This document shows, piece after piece, positions 33,068-41,415 of a stretch of DNA of 64,000 bases. Position 1 is the first letter of the stretch. The number at the start of each line of letters is the position of its first letter. The notes under the pieces were generated by a model. That model saw only the letters and a list, made by a program, of their open reading frames with translations, was not told where the DNA came from and ran no database searches. Made by a program: the position numbers and the translations under genes. The DNA is from Pseudoxanthomonas yeongjuensis (lineage in GTDB: Bacteria > Pseudomonadota > Gammaproteobacteria > Xanthomonadales > Xanthomonadaceae), in assembly GCF_010093345.1 (NCBI RefSeq), contig NZ_PDWT01000006.1, positions 62,001 through 126,000 on the forward strand, in the 5' to 3' direction.

Positions 33068-34315
33068 TCAGTCCATCGAAACATCAGACGGCAGGCGCGA
33101 CGGCACCGCACCGGCCGCAGCGAACGACGTTCGCATTCCCATGGAATCCGCAAGCGATCCCGTTGGATCCTCTGGCAAAGGCGTCACCAGCAGCTCGTTG
33201 TAGACATCGATCGTCTCCTGGATGACGCCGCGATGATCGAAGTGCTGCAGGGCGCGGCTGCGCGCCTGGCTTCCGAGCCGCCGCAACAGCTGGCGGTCGT
33301 CATCCAGCCGTGCCAACGCACTGGCCAGCGATTCCGCACTGCGTGGCTCCACATGCAAGCCATCGACGCCATGTTCGGAAACGACTTCGCGGCAACCGGG
33401 GAGATCGGTGGTGACCAGCGCCAATCCACTGGACGCACCCTCGATCAGGCTTTTCGGAACGCCTTCACGGTAATAGCTGGGCAGCGCCATCACGTCGACT
33501 GTACGCAGCAGCTCCGGCATCCGATCGACATGGCCGAGCCACTTCAGCACGCCTTGCTGCTGCCAATGTTCCACTTCCGCTTGCGGCACCGAACCCGGAT
33601 TGCCGGGATCCGGCGTTCCGGCGAGCAAGAATTCGATCCGCCGGCCCTGCTGCCGAAGCAAGGCGGCCGCCTCTGCGAATTCGCGTATTCCCTTCTCCCA
33701 CAGCAGGCGGGCCGCCAGCAGCACCCGCAGCGGCTGCGACGCATCCGCTTCATCTCCTGTCGGGGAAAAAAGCGCGGTATCGACGCCCGAGCTGCGTATC
33801 AGGCGTACCTTGTACCGCGGCGCCAGCCGTAGCGCAGCGAACATTTCGGCGTCTTCCGGGTTCTGCAGGATCACCCGCGAGTTCCCATGGCTCAGGCTCT
33901 GACGCATCAATCCGGTGACGATCGGCCTGAGCGCCTGCGCCTTCATGCTGTCGCTGGCGAATACATAGCCCATGCCGGCCACCGCATTGACCGTGGCCGG
34001 CACCCTGGCCATGCGCGCGGCCAAGGCGCCATAGACCGCGCATTTCGCGGTGAAGTTGTGCAGCAGGTCGGGCTTTTCGGAGGCCAGCAGCCGCGTCAGC
34101 GCCTGCAGCACCAGCGCCTCGCGCAGCGGGTTGAGGCTGCTCCGGTTCATCGGCAGGGTCAGCCAGCGGATCCCGTGCTCGGCGAAGCGCGCGCCGAAAT
34201 CGCCTGGCGGCGATACCACCACCACCTCGGCGCCCAGCGATCGAAGCCGCAATGCCGTCGACAACCTGAAGTTGTACAGATACCAATCGGTATTGGCGAA
34301 CAGCGCGATCTTCAT
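33068..34315 (-). CDS. Glycosyltransferase family 4 (GT-B)
   Basis: 415 residues from ATG 34315 (GGGAG upstream). It has an N-terminal GT-B Rossmann fold ('KIALFANTDWYLYNFRLSTALRLRSLGAEVVVVSP') and a C-terminal nucleotide-sugar domain with 'RVLLAARLLWEKGIREFAEAA' and the family EX7E-like region 'SYYREGVPKSLIEGASSGLALVTTDLPGCREVV'. Retaining GT4 enzymes add hexoses or N-acetylhexosamines to lipid-linked repeat units on the cytoplasmic side. It lies between the polymerase-like gene and the DUF218 gene. Donor and acceptor cannot be named. It is the only clear glycosyltransferase in this locus besides the initiating WecA-type enzyme, which suggests a small repeat unit or other transferases elsewhere. 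Confidence 0.88.
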   Translation of the reverse strand: MKIALFANTDWYLYNFRLSTALRLRSLGAEVVVVSPPGDFGARFAEHGIRWLTLPMNRSSLNPLREALVLQALTRLLASEKPDLLHNFTAKCAVYGALAARMARVPATVNAVAGMGYVFASDSMKAQALRPIVTGLMRQSLSHGNSRVILQNPEDAEMFAALRLAPRYKVRLIRSSGVDTALFSPTGDEADASQPLRVLLAARLLWEKGIREFAEAAALLRQQGRRIEFLLAGTPDPGNPGSVPQAEVEHWQQQGVLKWLGHVDRMPELLRTVDVMALPSYYREGVPKSLIEGASSGLALVTTDLPGCREVVSEHGVDGLHVEPRSAESLASALARLDDDRQLLRRLGSQARSRALQHFDHRGVIQETIDVYNELLVTPLPEDPTGSLADSMGMRTSFAAAGAVPSRLPSDVSMD

Positions 34316-34394
34316 CGTCCATGCTCCCCGAGCATAGTTACAGGGTTTCCGGAACGGAATCTCGGATCGAATGAGCCGGCGTGCGACACGCCGA

Positions 34395-35570
34395 TCATGG
34401 AATGGCCGTCCTGTGCGAATCCGTTGCATCTCCCATGCCCGAAGCGCGAGGCAAGAGCCGCTTGTGCCGCGCCACGGCAGGAACGACGGATAAAAGCAGC
34501 GAAGGAAGAATCAGGAACAGCAGGAAACAGGAGGCATAGCGTATGCCGCTTCCGGGGTTATAGATTCCGAATGGCATGTACGACACCAGTATCACCACCG
34601 TGGCCGGCAGCCAACCCAGCAGCAACGTGCCACGAACGGGCCCGCGCGGGATCTTGAACAGCGCCACATACACGGAATGGACAAGCAGGCCGAAAACGAT
34701 CAGCCCGGCCACGAAGAATGGCAGCGTGATCGGCCGTGCAAGCACTTCACCGGGCGTTGGTCCGATCAGCGACAGCGGCAATATCCACCATAGCCCGGTC
34801 AGCAGATCCCTGGTGGTGTGCAGGTCGACCCAGGTGCGGGTGGTGGCCGACGCCACCGTGAAATAGCTTCTCGCCAGCGGAAGGACTTCGTTGCTGATAT
34901 AGCTGTCCAGGTACGGCCAGGCGAACGACAACACCAGCGCCGCCAGCGACAGGACGAACAACGCCTGGACGCCGATGCTCATGTGCAGGCGCGGTCCCCA
35001 CGCATACAGCAGGTAGACCAGGTAGAACAGCGCGACACCGGTGCCGAACGGTGCGCGGATATAGATCATTCCGGCCACGCACAGGAGCGCCAGAAGGAAA
35101 TGCTCGAACCGGCGCTGGCGATAGTGGCCCAGCACCGTCCCCATGAAGAACGCAAGCAAGCCCACGAAGATTGATTCGCGTCCGGTCACGGAGGCCCAAA
35201 CGCCGAAATTCGGATTGAGGAGAATGGCCAGCAACGGCCATCGATAATGGCCGCGGATGTTTCCCTGTGCGACCAGGTAGCACACGCCGCTGGCAGCGAA
35301 CAGGGAGAACGCCATGTGCACCAGCAGATCCGCGCCGAGCACCGACCGCAGACCACCGGCGATCTGGGCGACAAGCAGGGTCCGGCCTTGCGAATATTCG
35401 TCGTAGCCCTCCGTGAGGTAGGCCTCGGCATCACCCAGCTGGCTGTAGCGGCTGTAGACATACACCGAGAAAAGCGTCCAGCCGACGAAGATCGCCAGCA
35501 CGGCTGCGCTCGTGAGCGGAGCGCTGGCGGATGCGGCAGACGCCGATCGACGACTCGTGGATGCGATCAT
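34395..35570 (-). CDS. Polytopic membrane protein, putative exopolysaccharide polymerase (Wzy-like)
   Basis: 391 residues with about ten hydrophobic helices and larger loops, for example 'GDAEAYLTEGYDEYSQGRTLL' after helix 1 and a long loop around residues 225-260 ('NEVLPLARSYFTVASATTRTW'). No conserved family name can be read, but size, topology and place between a Wzx-like flippase and a GT4 gene fit an O-antigen/EPS polymerase, a class with very low sequence conservation. 'LNPNFGVWASVTGRESIFVGLLAF' resembles the EpsG-like arrangement. The ATG at 35570 has no strong ribosome site. Alternatives are an acyltransferase-like or other polytopic glycan enzyme; confidence in the polymerase role is moderate. 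Confidence 0.6.
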   Translation of the reverse strand: MIASTSRRSASAASASAPLTSAAVLAIFVGWTLFSVYVYSRYSQLGDAEAYLTEGYDEYSQGRTLLVAQIAGGLRSVLGADLLVHMAFSLFAASGVCYLVAQGNIRGHYRWPLLAILLNPNFGVWASVTGRESIFVGLLAFFMGTVLGHYRQRRFEHFLLALLCVAGMIYIRAPFGTGVALFYLVYLLYAWGPRLHMSIGVQALFVLSLAALVLSFAWPYLDSYISNEVLPLARSYFTVASATTRTWVDLHTTRDLLTGLWWILPLSLIGPTPGEVLARPITLPFFVAGLIVFGLLVHSVYVALFKIPRGPVRGTLLLGWLPATVVILVSYMPFGIYNPGSGIRYASCFLLFLILPSLLLSVVPAVARHKRLLPRASGMGDATDSHRTAIP

Positions 35571-35705
35571 GGACAGGGTCTCTTGCCGACGCGAGCTTCA
35601 CTACAACAGGAACGGACCGACGCAACGGTCGCCACGGGACCAAGGGCCGTCCCGCATATCCACCGCATTGATCCTGCCCGGCGCAATGGCGAGCGGATCC
35701 GCGCC

Positions 35706-37031
35706 TCAGCCCGAATCACCATCGTCGTCATCGCGTTGCATCCTGGTGAAACGTCGTACGCCGTAATAAGTTCCCGCTAGCAGGACCGTTTCGGCGGCCA
35801 CGGTGGCCCAGGCCGCACCCAGTTCATCGAACATGGGAATCAGCAGGACGTTGCCGGCGATGGCGGTGAAGGTGGCCATCGCCATCGCATAGACCCGGAA
35901 GCGCATGTGGTTTTCGGTCAGCAGCGCCGAACCCATCGCAGTGGAAAGGAAACGGATCGGGATGCAGACCGCGAGCACCATCAGTATCGCGACCACGCGA
36001 CGATACTGTTCGCCGAATATCATCGGGATCAGCCAGGGACCGAGCAACACCATGGCTGCGCTGATCGCCAGTCCCAGCGCGAACATGGCGAAATTCCCCT
36101 TGCGATAGACCAAGCGGAATTTCGGCTTGTCGTGCGCGGCCCAGCGATGCAGCTTGCCCAGGAGGAACTTCTGGTAGATCGTGGCGGGGATGAGATAGAT
36201 CGCCGTCATCACCGCCAGCGCGATGGCATACATGCCCGCCTGGGCATCGCCCCTGATGTACTTGATGAGGATCGTGCTGATCTGGAAGAAAACCGGATAC
36301 AGCGCCGCATATACGCCATAGGCCCATGCCTGCGACCACACTTCGGCGACGCCGGGAGTCGCGATGGACGTCGCCGCCGCTGTGGTCCTCGGGCCATGGC
36401 CCTTCAGCGCGATTTCCCCGCGGAACATCGTCCGTATCTGCGGTATCGCCGACAACGCGACCAGCAGGGAAATGGCGCCGTAGCTGAGCGCGACGAACCT
36501 GCCGGTAAGCTGCGGCACCAGCAGCAATCCGAGCGCCACCGCAAGGCGGCTTCCCGGTATCACCATCTGGTTCAACGCCATCCGCGTATAGCGGTCTTCC
36601 AACCGCAGCTTGCTGCTGACCAGGTTGACGGTGAGGACGCTCAGGATCACCGGCGTGAGCACCAGCAAGCTGAAGCGCGTGCCATCGCGCGGCGCGGCCG
36701 CCAGGGCCCAGGCGACCACCATGGCCGTCGCCAGCAGCGTCGTGACCACGGTGAAGCGCATCGACGGCTTCAGCCAGCGATTGGCCGCCCATCCTTCGAC
36801 CCCGTAGACCTTCAAACGGAACTGGGTCAGCCCGAAACCCGCGAGTGGCGCGAGCATGGTGACCGTGGCCAGTGACGAGGCGAACAATCCGTATTCCGCC
36901 GGCCCCATCTGGCGCGCGAGCAGCGCCTGGGTAAGGAAAACCATCAGCGCGCCGATGGCGGTGGCCACGCCCAGCATCGACACCGTCATTGCCGCACGAC
37001 GCCACCCAGGAATGCCCACTTGCGCTATCAC
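35706..37031 (-). CDS. Polysaccharide flippase (Wzx/MATE-like, MOP superfamily)
   Basis: 441 residues, about 12-14 membrane helices. The N-terminal 'GALMVFLTQALLARQMGPAEYGLFASSLATVTMLAPLAGFGL' is the typical opening of Wzx-type lipid-linked oligosaccharide flippases. It would move the undecaprenyl-linked repeat unit across the inner membrane. The tail is acidic ('QRDDDDGDSG'). The GTG start at 37031 is the longest option; ATG 36989 (residue 15) is also reasonable because the first helix begins after it. It heads the series flippase - polymerase-like - GT4 - DUF218 on the minus strand. Confidence 0.85.
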   Translation of the reverse strand: MIAQVGIPGWRRAAMTVSMLGVATAIGALMVFLTQALLARQMGPAEYGLFASSLATVTMLAPLAGFGLTQFRLKVYGVEGWAANRWLKPSMRFTVVTTLLATAMVVAWALAAAPRDGTRFSLLVLTPVILSVLTVNLVSSKLRLEDRYTRMALNQMVIPGSRLAVALGLLLVPQLTGRFVALSYGAISLLVALSAIPQIRTMFRGEIALKGHGPRTTAAATSIATPGVAEVWSQAWAYGVYAALYPVFFQISTILIKYIRGDAQAGMYAIALAVMTAIYLIPATIYQKFLLGKLHRWAAHDKPKFRLVYRKGNFAMFALGLAISAAMVLLGPWLIPMIFGEQYRRVVAILMVLAVCIPIRFLSTAMGSALLTENHMRFRVYAMAMATFTAIAGNVLLIPMFDELGAAWATVAAETVLLAGTYYGVRRFTRMQRDDDDGDSG

Positions 37032-37856
37032 CCGCAGCCCCGCTTCGCCCGGTCGGCGAACAGCAGGCGACGGCAGGCTCCATGACGATGCGCGCCGGGC
37101 CGAAGTCGTGTTTTCTGTTTGTCGAGTTGAACAAGCATTGATGTCCGCTGCTTAGTGTCAGTGCGCGCTGGGAAATCCGGTTGCTTTTTTTCCATCGATT
37201 CGTCCGCAGGCAACCGGGGGCCGTATCCTACATTCTTGTCATGGCATGCAGTAATCATGGCTTTGGCTTGAGTTCATCGGCGCATCACGTGGCTTTCACT
37301 TTGCCCAATGCTTTTCTTCTGCTCGTGGAAGCCTGCCATGCCGCTTCACGAAAATAGGTATAGGCGCGCAAGTTTGTTCGCGCCGCCCGAAGCTGACACG
37401 TTTCCGAAAGAAATCCCTACGAGCGAGTGCGGGGACAGTCCCAGTGGCAGAAGGCATTTTCTTGCCATCCGGCCCTGACTGCGAACGCCCTGCCCGCTTT
37501 GAGCCTGATGGTCCGTGTGAATGCCATCGTGGGACGTCCCGATCCCGGCGTGCAAACCATCATTCTTCCGAGGGTGCGCGGCACGTCCTGGTACGCGTGC
37601 GTCACCATGATGCTCGTGGCAATGCCTCCAACGATGACACGACTGTTTTCCAGCGCGCGACGAACAAACGACTCTCGAAACAGATCGGATATACGACCGG
37701 AATCTCCGTCCAGGATGCGATCGGAAGAAACTTCTGCTCGACCCTCTTGTGATCGGGTTTCTCGTCGGCGGGTTCCCGGACATGGGCTGGATCGGACGCC
37801 GCTCCCCGGATCCTGAATCTTCTGCCGGCATCCACCGGGGCCACTTACTCAGGCAT
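37032..37856. other. Gene-poor 0.8-kb stretch inside the exopolysaccharide locus
   Basis: No frame here shows a recognisable family, ribosome site plus signal, or the codon pattern of its neighbours. Several overlapping frames of 60-160 codons exist on both strands but none is supported. It must hold the promoter for the flippase series. It may also be the trace of a lost gene. Confidence 0.5.
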
Positions 37857-37887
37857 AAAAAAGCCGCCCCGGCATGGCCGGGGCGGC
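37857..37887 (-). terminator. Rho-independent terminator of the beta-helix gene
   Basis: An 11-bp perfect stem (GCCGCCCCGGC / GCCGGGGCGGC) with a three-base loop, followed on the minus strand by six T residues, 13 bp after the stop at 37901. Confidence 0.88.
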
Positions 37888-37900
37888 GTCGACCATCGCT

Positions 37901-39088
37901 TCAGCGGTAGTAGTTCGTGGTAATCCTGATATCGGAAGTGCTGCCGCGGATAAGCATGTCCCGCTCGATCTTGGAACTCCAGCCGGACATCTGGAACGGC
38001 GTCCTGGACACCGCCCCCAGACGGTTGTAATTGCCGTAGGAGGTATTCGAGCTGACCTGGCAATTCCGCGTCCCGTCCTGGATGAACAGGCCGGTCGCCG
38101 AATTGTTGCGGATCGTGTTCTGGGCGATATAGGTCGCCACCGCATTGGCGGTGACGATACCGCAGCTGCCGTTGTTCTCCACCGTGCAGCGCCGCACGGT
38201 GACGCCCTGGGAACCCTTGTAGAGCAGCATCCCGTACCTGGCGTTGCCGCGGACCAGGCAGTTCTCGAAGAGCACCTTGTAGGCGGTGTTGCCGTTCTCG
38301 GGCTCGATGTCGATGCCGCACTGGGGCGTGGCGCCGTTGCTGTTGCTGAATTCCGAGTCGTATACCTTCACATCGCGGACGAAGCCGACCGACAGACCCT
38401 GGCGGCGGCTGCCGGTGCTGACGATATTGGCGACGAGGACGTTCGAGGACGGAATCGGAGCCGCCTGCCACATGGTTGCGCCGGCGATGACCAGGCCATC
38501 TCCCCAGCACTTTGAAATATGGATGTCGCGGACAGTGACGTTGCTCGATCCACGCACATAGATGCCGTGTCCCCATTCGCCGGCGCTGCCACCATGCCCA
38601 TCCCTCTCGCCGACGATCCGCCCGCCGGAAATCTCCACATCCCGGACCTTGTTCACGTACACGATGTTGTACCTTTCGGCACTATTGGGCTTGGCGACCA
38701 GCTTCGCGTCCGCGGACAACTTCAGGTGCATGTAGCTGCGCAGCTTGATGGAAGTCAGGGCGTTGATGAGATACGTGCCGGCCGGCACGGTAATGGTTCC
38801 GCCCGATGCAGGCAATGCATCGATCGCCCGCTGGATCGAAGCCGTGTCGTCGTGTGCCCCATCGCCGACAGCGCCATAGTTCTTCACGCTCAATACCGTG
38901 CTGCCGCGCTGCAGGACAGGAAGCGTGTAATTGGAGGCAGTCACGCCCGGGCTGGTGATCGCCGCCATGACAGGACCGGAGAATCCGGCCAGGGTTGCTG
39001 GTAGTGCGATCGCAAATGATTTGCGGATGAAATCGCGCCGCGCCATCCCTGGCTCGCACGCCAGACGCGCAAGTTCGTTCTTTCTCAT
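37901..39088 (-). CDS. Tat-exported right-handed beta-helix protein (pectate-lyase superfamily), paralogue 1
   Basis: 395 residues from ATG 39088 (AGGA 11 bases upstream). The twin-arginine signal is 'MARRDFIRKSFAIALPATLAG'. The mature part starts with 'NYGAVGDGAHDDTASIQRAI', the pectate-lyase-3/GH28-type opening, then parallel beta-helix coils ('GTITVPAGTYLI', 'DVEISGGRIVGERDGHGGSAG', 'VTVRDIHISKCWGDGLVI'). Such proteins bind, cleave or epimerise acidic polysaccharides; in biosynthetic loci they often act as EPS lyases or epimerases. A paralogue with the same coil order is at 40318-41415. It has its own terminator. Export folded through Tat fits a periplasmic glycan-modifying role; activity is unproven. 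Confidence 0.82.
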   Translation of the reverse strand: MRKNELARLACEPGMARRDFIRKSFAIALPATLAGFSGPVMAAITSPGVTASNYTLPVLQRGSTVLSVKNYGAVGDGAHDDTASIQRAIDALPASGGTITVPAGTYLINALTSIKLRSYMHLKLSADAKLVAKPNSAERYNIVYVNKVRDVEISGGRIVGERDGHGGSAGEWGHGIYVRGSSNVTVRDIHISKCWGDGLVIAGATMWQAAPIPSSNVLVANIVSTGSRRQGLSVGFVRDVKVYDSEFSNSNGATPQCGIDIEPENGNTAYKVLFENCLVRGNARYGMLLYKGSQGVTVRRCTVENNGSCGIVTANAVATYIAQNTIRNNSATGLFIQDGTRNCQVSSNTSYGNYNRLGAVSRTPFQMSGWSSKIERDMLIRGSTSDIRITTNYYR

Positions 39089-39495
39089 GGAATTTTCTGT
39101 CCTGGTCTGAATATATCGAGTAGCCGCTGACGTCGTATTTTTCACGCCCCTTTTACGGCTTGGTGCAATCTATAGCATGCGTGTTGGAACCGAAGTCCGC
39201 ATCTCGATAATTGTGATGTAACTTCTGTTTTCAGCTTCATTTATTCAGGCTACGTCCCGTCTTATTTTTATTGTTCTGCATTTATGTTCATGACTACGCT
39301 CCGCTTCACAACGCTGACTGCGAAGGAGTTTCCAGCCGCGAAAAATTTCGCCACTTCCTTCACCCAACTGAACAATCGCGGCCGGGTACCTGTACCGCTC
39401 CCGAGCGGCGGCGGCGCGATCACGGGTTGACGACACAGGCTCGTTCCTAATGACCGGCAATTTCAGTGGCAATGCTTTGCAAAAGGTATCGCGGC
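39089..39495. other. Divergent intergenic region between beta-helix 1 and the QueC-like gene
   Basis: About 400 bp with AT-rich parts near 39160-39290. It must contain the promoters of both neighbours. No gene or clear operator is seen. Confidence 0.5.
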
Positions 39496-40317
39496 ATGGG
39501 CATACACGCCGAAGAAGGTCATGCGGACTCGCTCCCCCCTGTAGACCTGCTATGGACAGGCGGCTGGGATTCGAGCTTTCGCCTGCTTCAGCTGTTGCTG
39601 CAGCATCGGCGTGAAGTGGTTCCCCACTACTTGCTGGACCCGACCCGTGCCTCCACAAACGCGGAACTGGAGGCGATGCAGCGCATACGCAGCGCCCTGT
39701 TCGAAAAGCATCCCCATACCCGCGTCCTTCTCAAGCCTCTTAGCAAGTTCGACATAGCCGGGCTGGCGGCGGACGCCGCCATAACCGACGCGTTCCGGCA
39801 GCTCGTGGCAGAGCGATTCATAGGCAACCAGTACGATTGGCTCGCAAGGTTCCGCAAGCAACTCGGCATCGCCGAACTCGAGCTGGCAGCCGGCCATCGT
39901 GGCGGCAGGATCCAAGGCATTATCGGCGCGCTGGTGGTGCAGACCTGGAACAATGGCCATGTTTCCTACCGCATCGACCCACGCTATTCGGACACGAAGG
40001 AGTTCTCTGTTTTCGGTGGATTCTCCTTTCCGCTTTTCGAACTGGACAAGCAGGAAACCGGGGACATCGCCGTCGAGCAGGGATGGCTGGACATCCTCCG
40101 CATGACCTGGTTCTGCCATAAACCCGGCAACGGCAACGAACCCTGCGGATACTGCAATCCCTGCCTTTACGCGGTCGACGAAGGCTTTGGCTGGAGGATC
40201 CCGCGTCGCAATCGCATCAAGGGAGCCTTCTACCGCGTTCTCGTGAAGCCGATCAAGGCGCCCGCCAAAGCGGTTATCCAGCAATGGGGAGCCGGCCGGC
40301 GCGCGCTGCTGCGCTGA
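39496..40317 (+). CDS. QueC/ExsB-like PP-loop ATPase, paralogue 1
   Basis: 273 residues from ATG 39496 (AAAGG upstream; ATG 39472 and GTG 39466 are in frame). The N-terminus carries 'LLWTGGWDSSFRLLQLLL', a PP-loop variant in which T21-GGWDS replaces the usual SGGxDS. Near the C-terminus 'WFCHKPGNGNEPCGYCNPC' gives a CH-x-C-xx-C-xx-C cluster like the zinc site of QueC (7-cyano-7-deazaguanine synthase). Family chemistry is ATP-dependent activation of a carboxylate or amide formation. It is the only plus-strand gene in the exopolysaccharide locus, and its stop abuts that of the convergent beta-helix gene. A close paralogue lies at 50173-51042. The role is unknown; amidation of a sugar acid or nucleobase-like substrate is inferred. 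Confidence 0.75.
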   Translation: MGIHAEEGHADSLPPVDLLWTGGWDSSFRLLQLLLQHRREVVPHYLLDPTRASTNAELEAMQRIRSALFEKHPHTRVLLKPLSKFDIAGLAADAAITDAFRQLVAERFIGNQYDWLARFRKQLGIAELELAAGHRGGRIQGIIGALVVQTWNNGHVSYRIDPRYSDTKEFSVFGGFSFPLFELDKQETGDIAVEQGWLDILRMTWFCHKPGNGNEPCGYCNPCLYAVDEGFGWRIPRRNRIKGAFYRVLVKPIKAPAKAVIQQWGAGRRALLR

Positions 40318-41415
40318 TCATTCGAAGACGTTGTCCGCTTCGATGCGTATCTCCCGGCTGTCGTCGGCGACCCGTACCTGACCCTTGCCGCCACGGCCGT
40401 TGGAGCTGAACCGGTTTCCCGCCACCCGTACATTGCGCGAGCCCGCTTTCAACGCTATCCCCTTCAATCCATTGTCGCGGATGATGTTGTCGGCGAAGAC
40501 GCAATCGATGGCGGTCACGGCCAGGATTCCATCGCCGCGGTTGCGATCGATCGTGCACCTTCTTATCGTCACTCCCGCCGCGCGCTTGTAGATCGATATC
40601 CCGGGGCCGCGATTCCCACGCAGCAGGCAATCCTCGATGACGATATCGCTTGCGATCCCGGTGTCCGGCTCGATATCGATGCCTGCGCCCGGCGGCGTTC
40701 CACCGGTATCGGCGAACGTGCAGTTCCGCACCCGCACGCGGCGTGAACTGCCGATGGTGAGTCCCTGGCGCCGGTTCCCGGTACAGACGACGTTCTCGAA
40801 CACGTAATCGCGGCCCGGCTGGGAAGCCCGCGCCCTGGAGATGATGCCGCCGGCGGAAATCCCGTCGCCCCAGCAGCGCGAAATATGGATATCCCTGACC
40901 GTCACTCCCGAACATCCGCGGATCCTTATGCCATGGCCCCATTCACCGGAAGCGGCCAGGTGCGAGTCCCGCTCGCCGATGATGCGACCGCCCGAGATTT
41001 CCACGTCCTCGAGCTGCTGGGCCAACAGCACGTAGGCCCGGGGAGAGGCGTTGGGTCTGGCCAGGAGCCGGGCACCGGCCGCCAGTGACAGGTGCATACG
41101 GCTGCGCAGCTTGACGCTGCGCGTGGGGTCGATGAGATAAGCGCCAGCGGGCACGGTTATCGTGCCGCCCGCTTCCGGCAATGCGTTTATCGCAGCCTGG
41201 AACGAGGAGGTCTCGTCATGGATTCCATCGCCCTTGGCACCGTGCGCCCGCACGTCGATCACGGCGCTTCCCCGCTCCCTGCCGGAGACGACGGCGGCGG
41301 AAGCCGCGAATGATGCCGAACCGCACGCCACAGCCGTAGCGGTCAGCTTCAGGAGCCCACCCATGAAATCCCTTCGCGATGCGCAAGCGGCCGCTTGCTC
41401 CCGATCCAGGCTCAT
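40318..41415 (-). CDS. Tat-exported right-handed beta-helix protein, paralogue 2
   Basis: 365 residues. Tat signal 'SRRDFMGGLLKLTATAVACG', then 'RAHGAKGDGIHDETSSFQAAI' and beta-helix coils parallel to paralogue 1 ('DVEISGGRIIGERDSH', 'VTVRDIHISRCWGDGISAGG', 'GIDIEPDTGIASDIVIEDCLLRG'). The ATG at 41415 overlaps the stop of the asparagine-synthetase-like gene by four bases (ATGA), so the two are translationally coupled and probably act on the same glycan. The stop directly abuts that of the QueC-like gene on the other strand. Enzyme class (lyase, hydrolase, C5-epimerase) cannot be decided from the sequence. Confidence 0.82.
   Translation of the reverse strand: MSLDREQAAACASRRDFMGGLLKLTATAVACGSASFAASAAVVSGRERGSAVIDVRAHGAKGDGIHDETSSFQAAINALPEAGGTITVPAGAYLIDPTRSVKLRSRMHLSLAAGARLLARPNASPRAYVLLAQQLEDVEISGGRIIGERDSHLAASGEWGHGIRIRGCSGVTVRDIHISRCWGDGISAGGIISRARASQPGRDYVFENVVCTGNRRQGLTIGSSRRVRVRNCTFADTGGTPPGAGIDIEPDTGIASDIVIEDCLLRGNRGPGISIYKRAAGVTIRRCTIDRNRGDGILAVTAIDCVFADNIIRDNGLKGIALKAGSRNVRVAGNRFSSNGRGGKGQVRVADDSREIRIEADNVFE

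Noticed and set aside
37346-37844. Overlapping frames of 60-160 codons on both strands
   Set aside because: No ribosome site, signal peptide or family pattern; kept as a gene-poor stretch.
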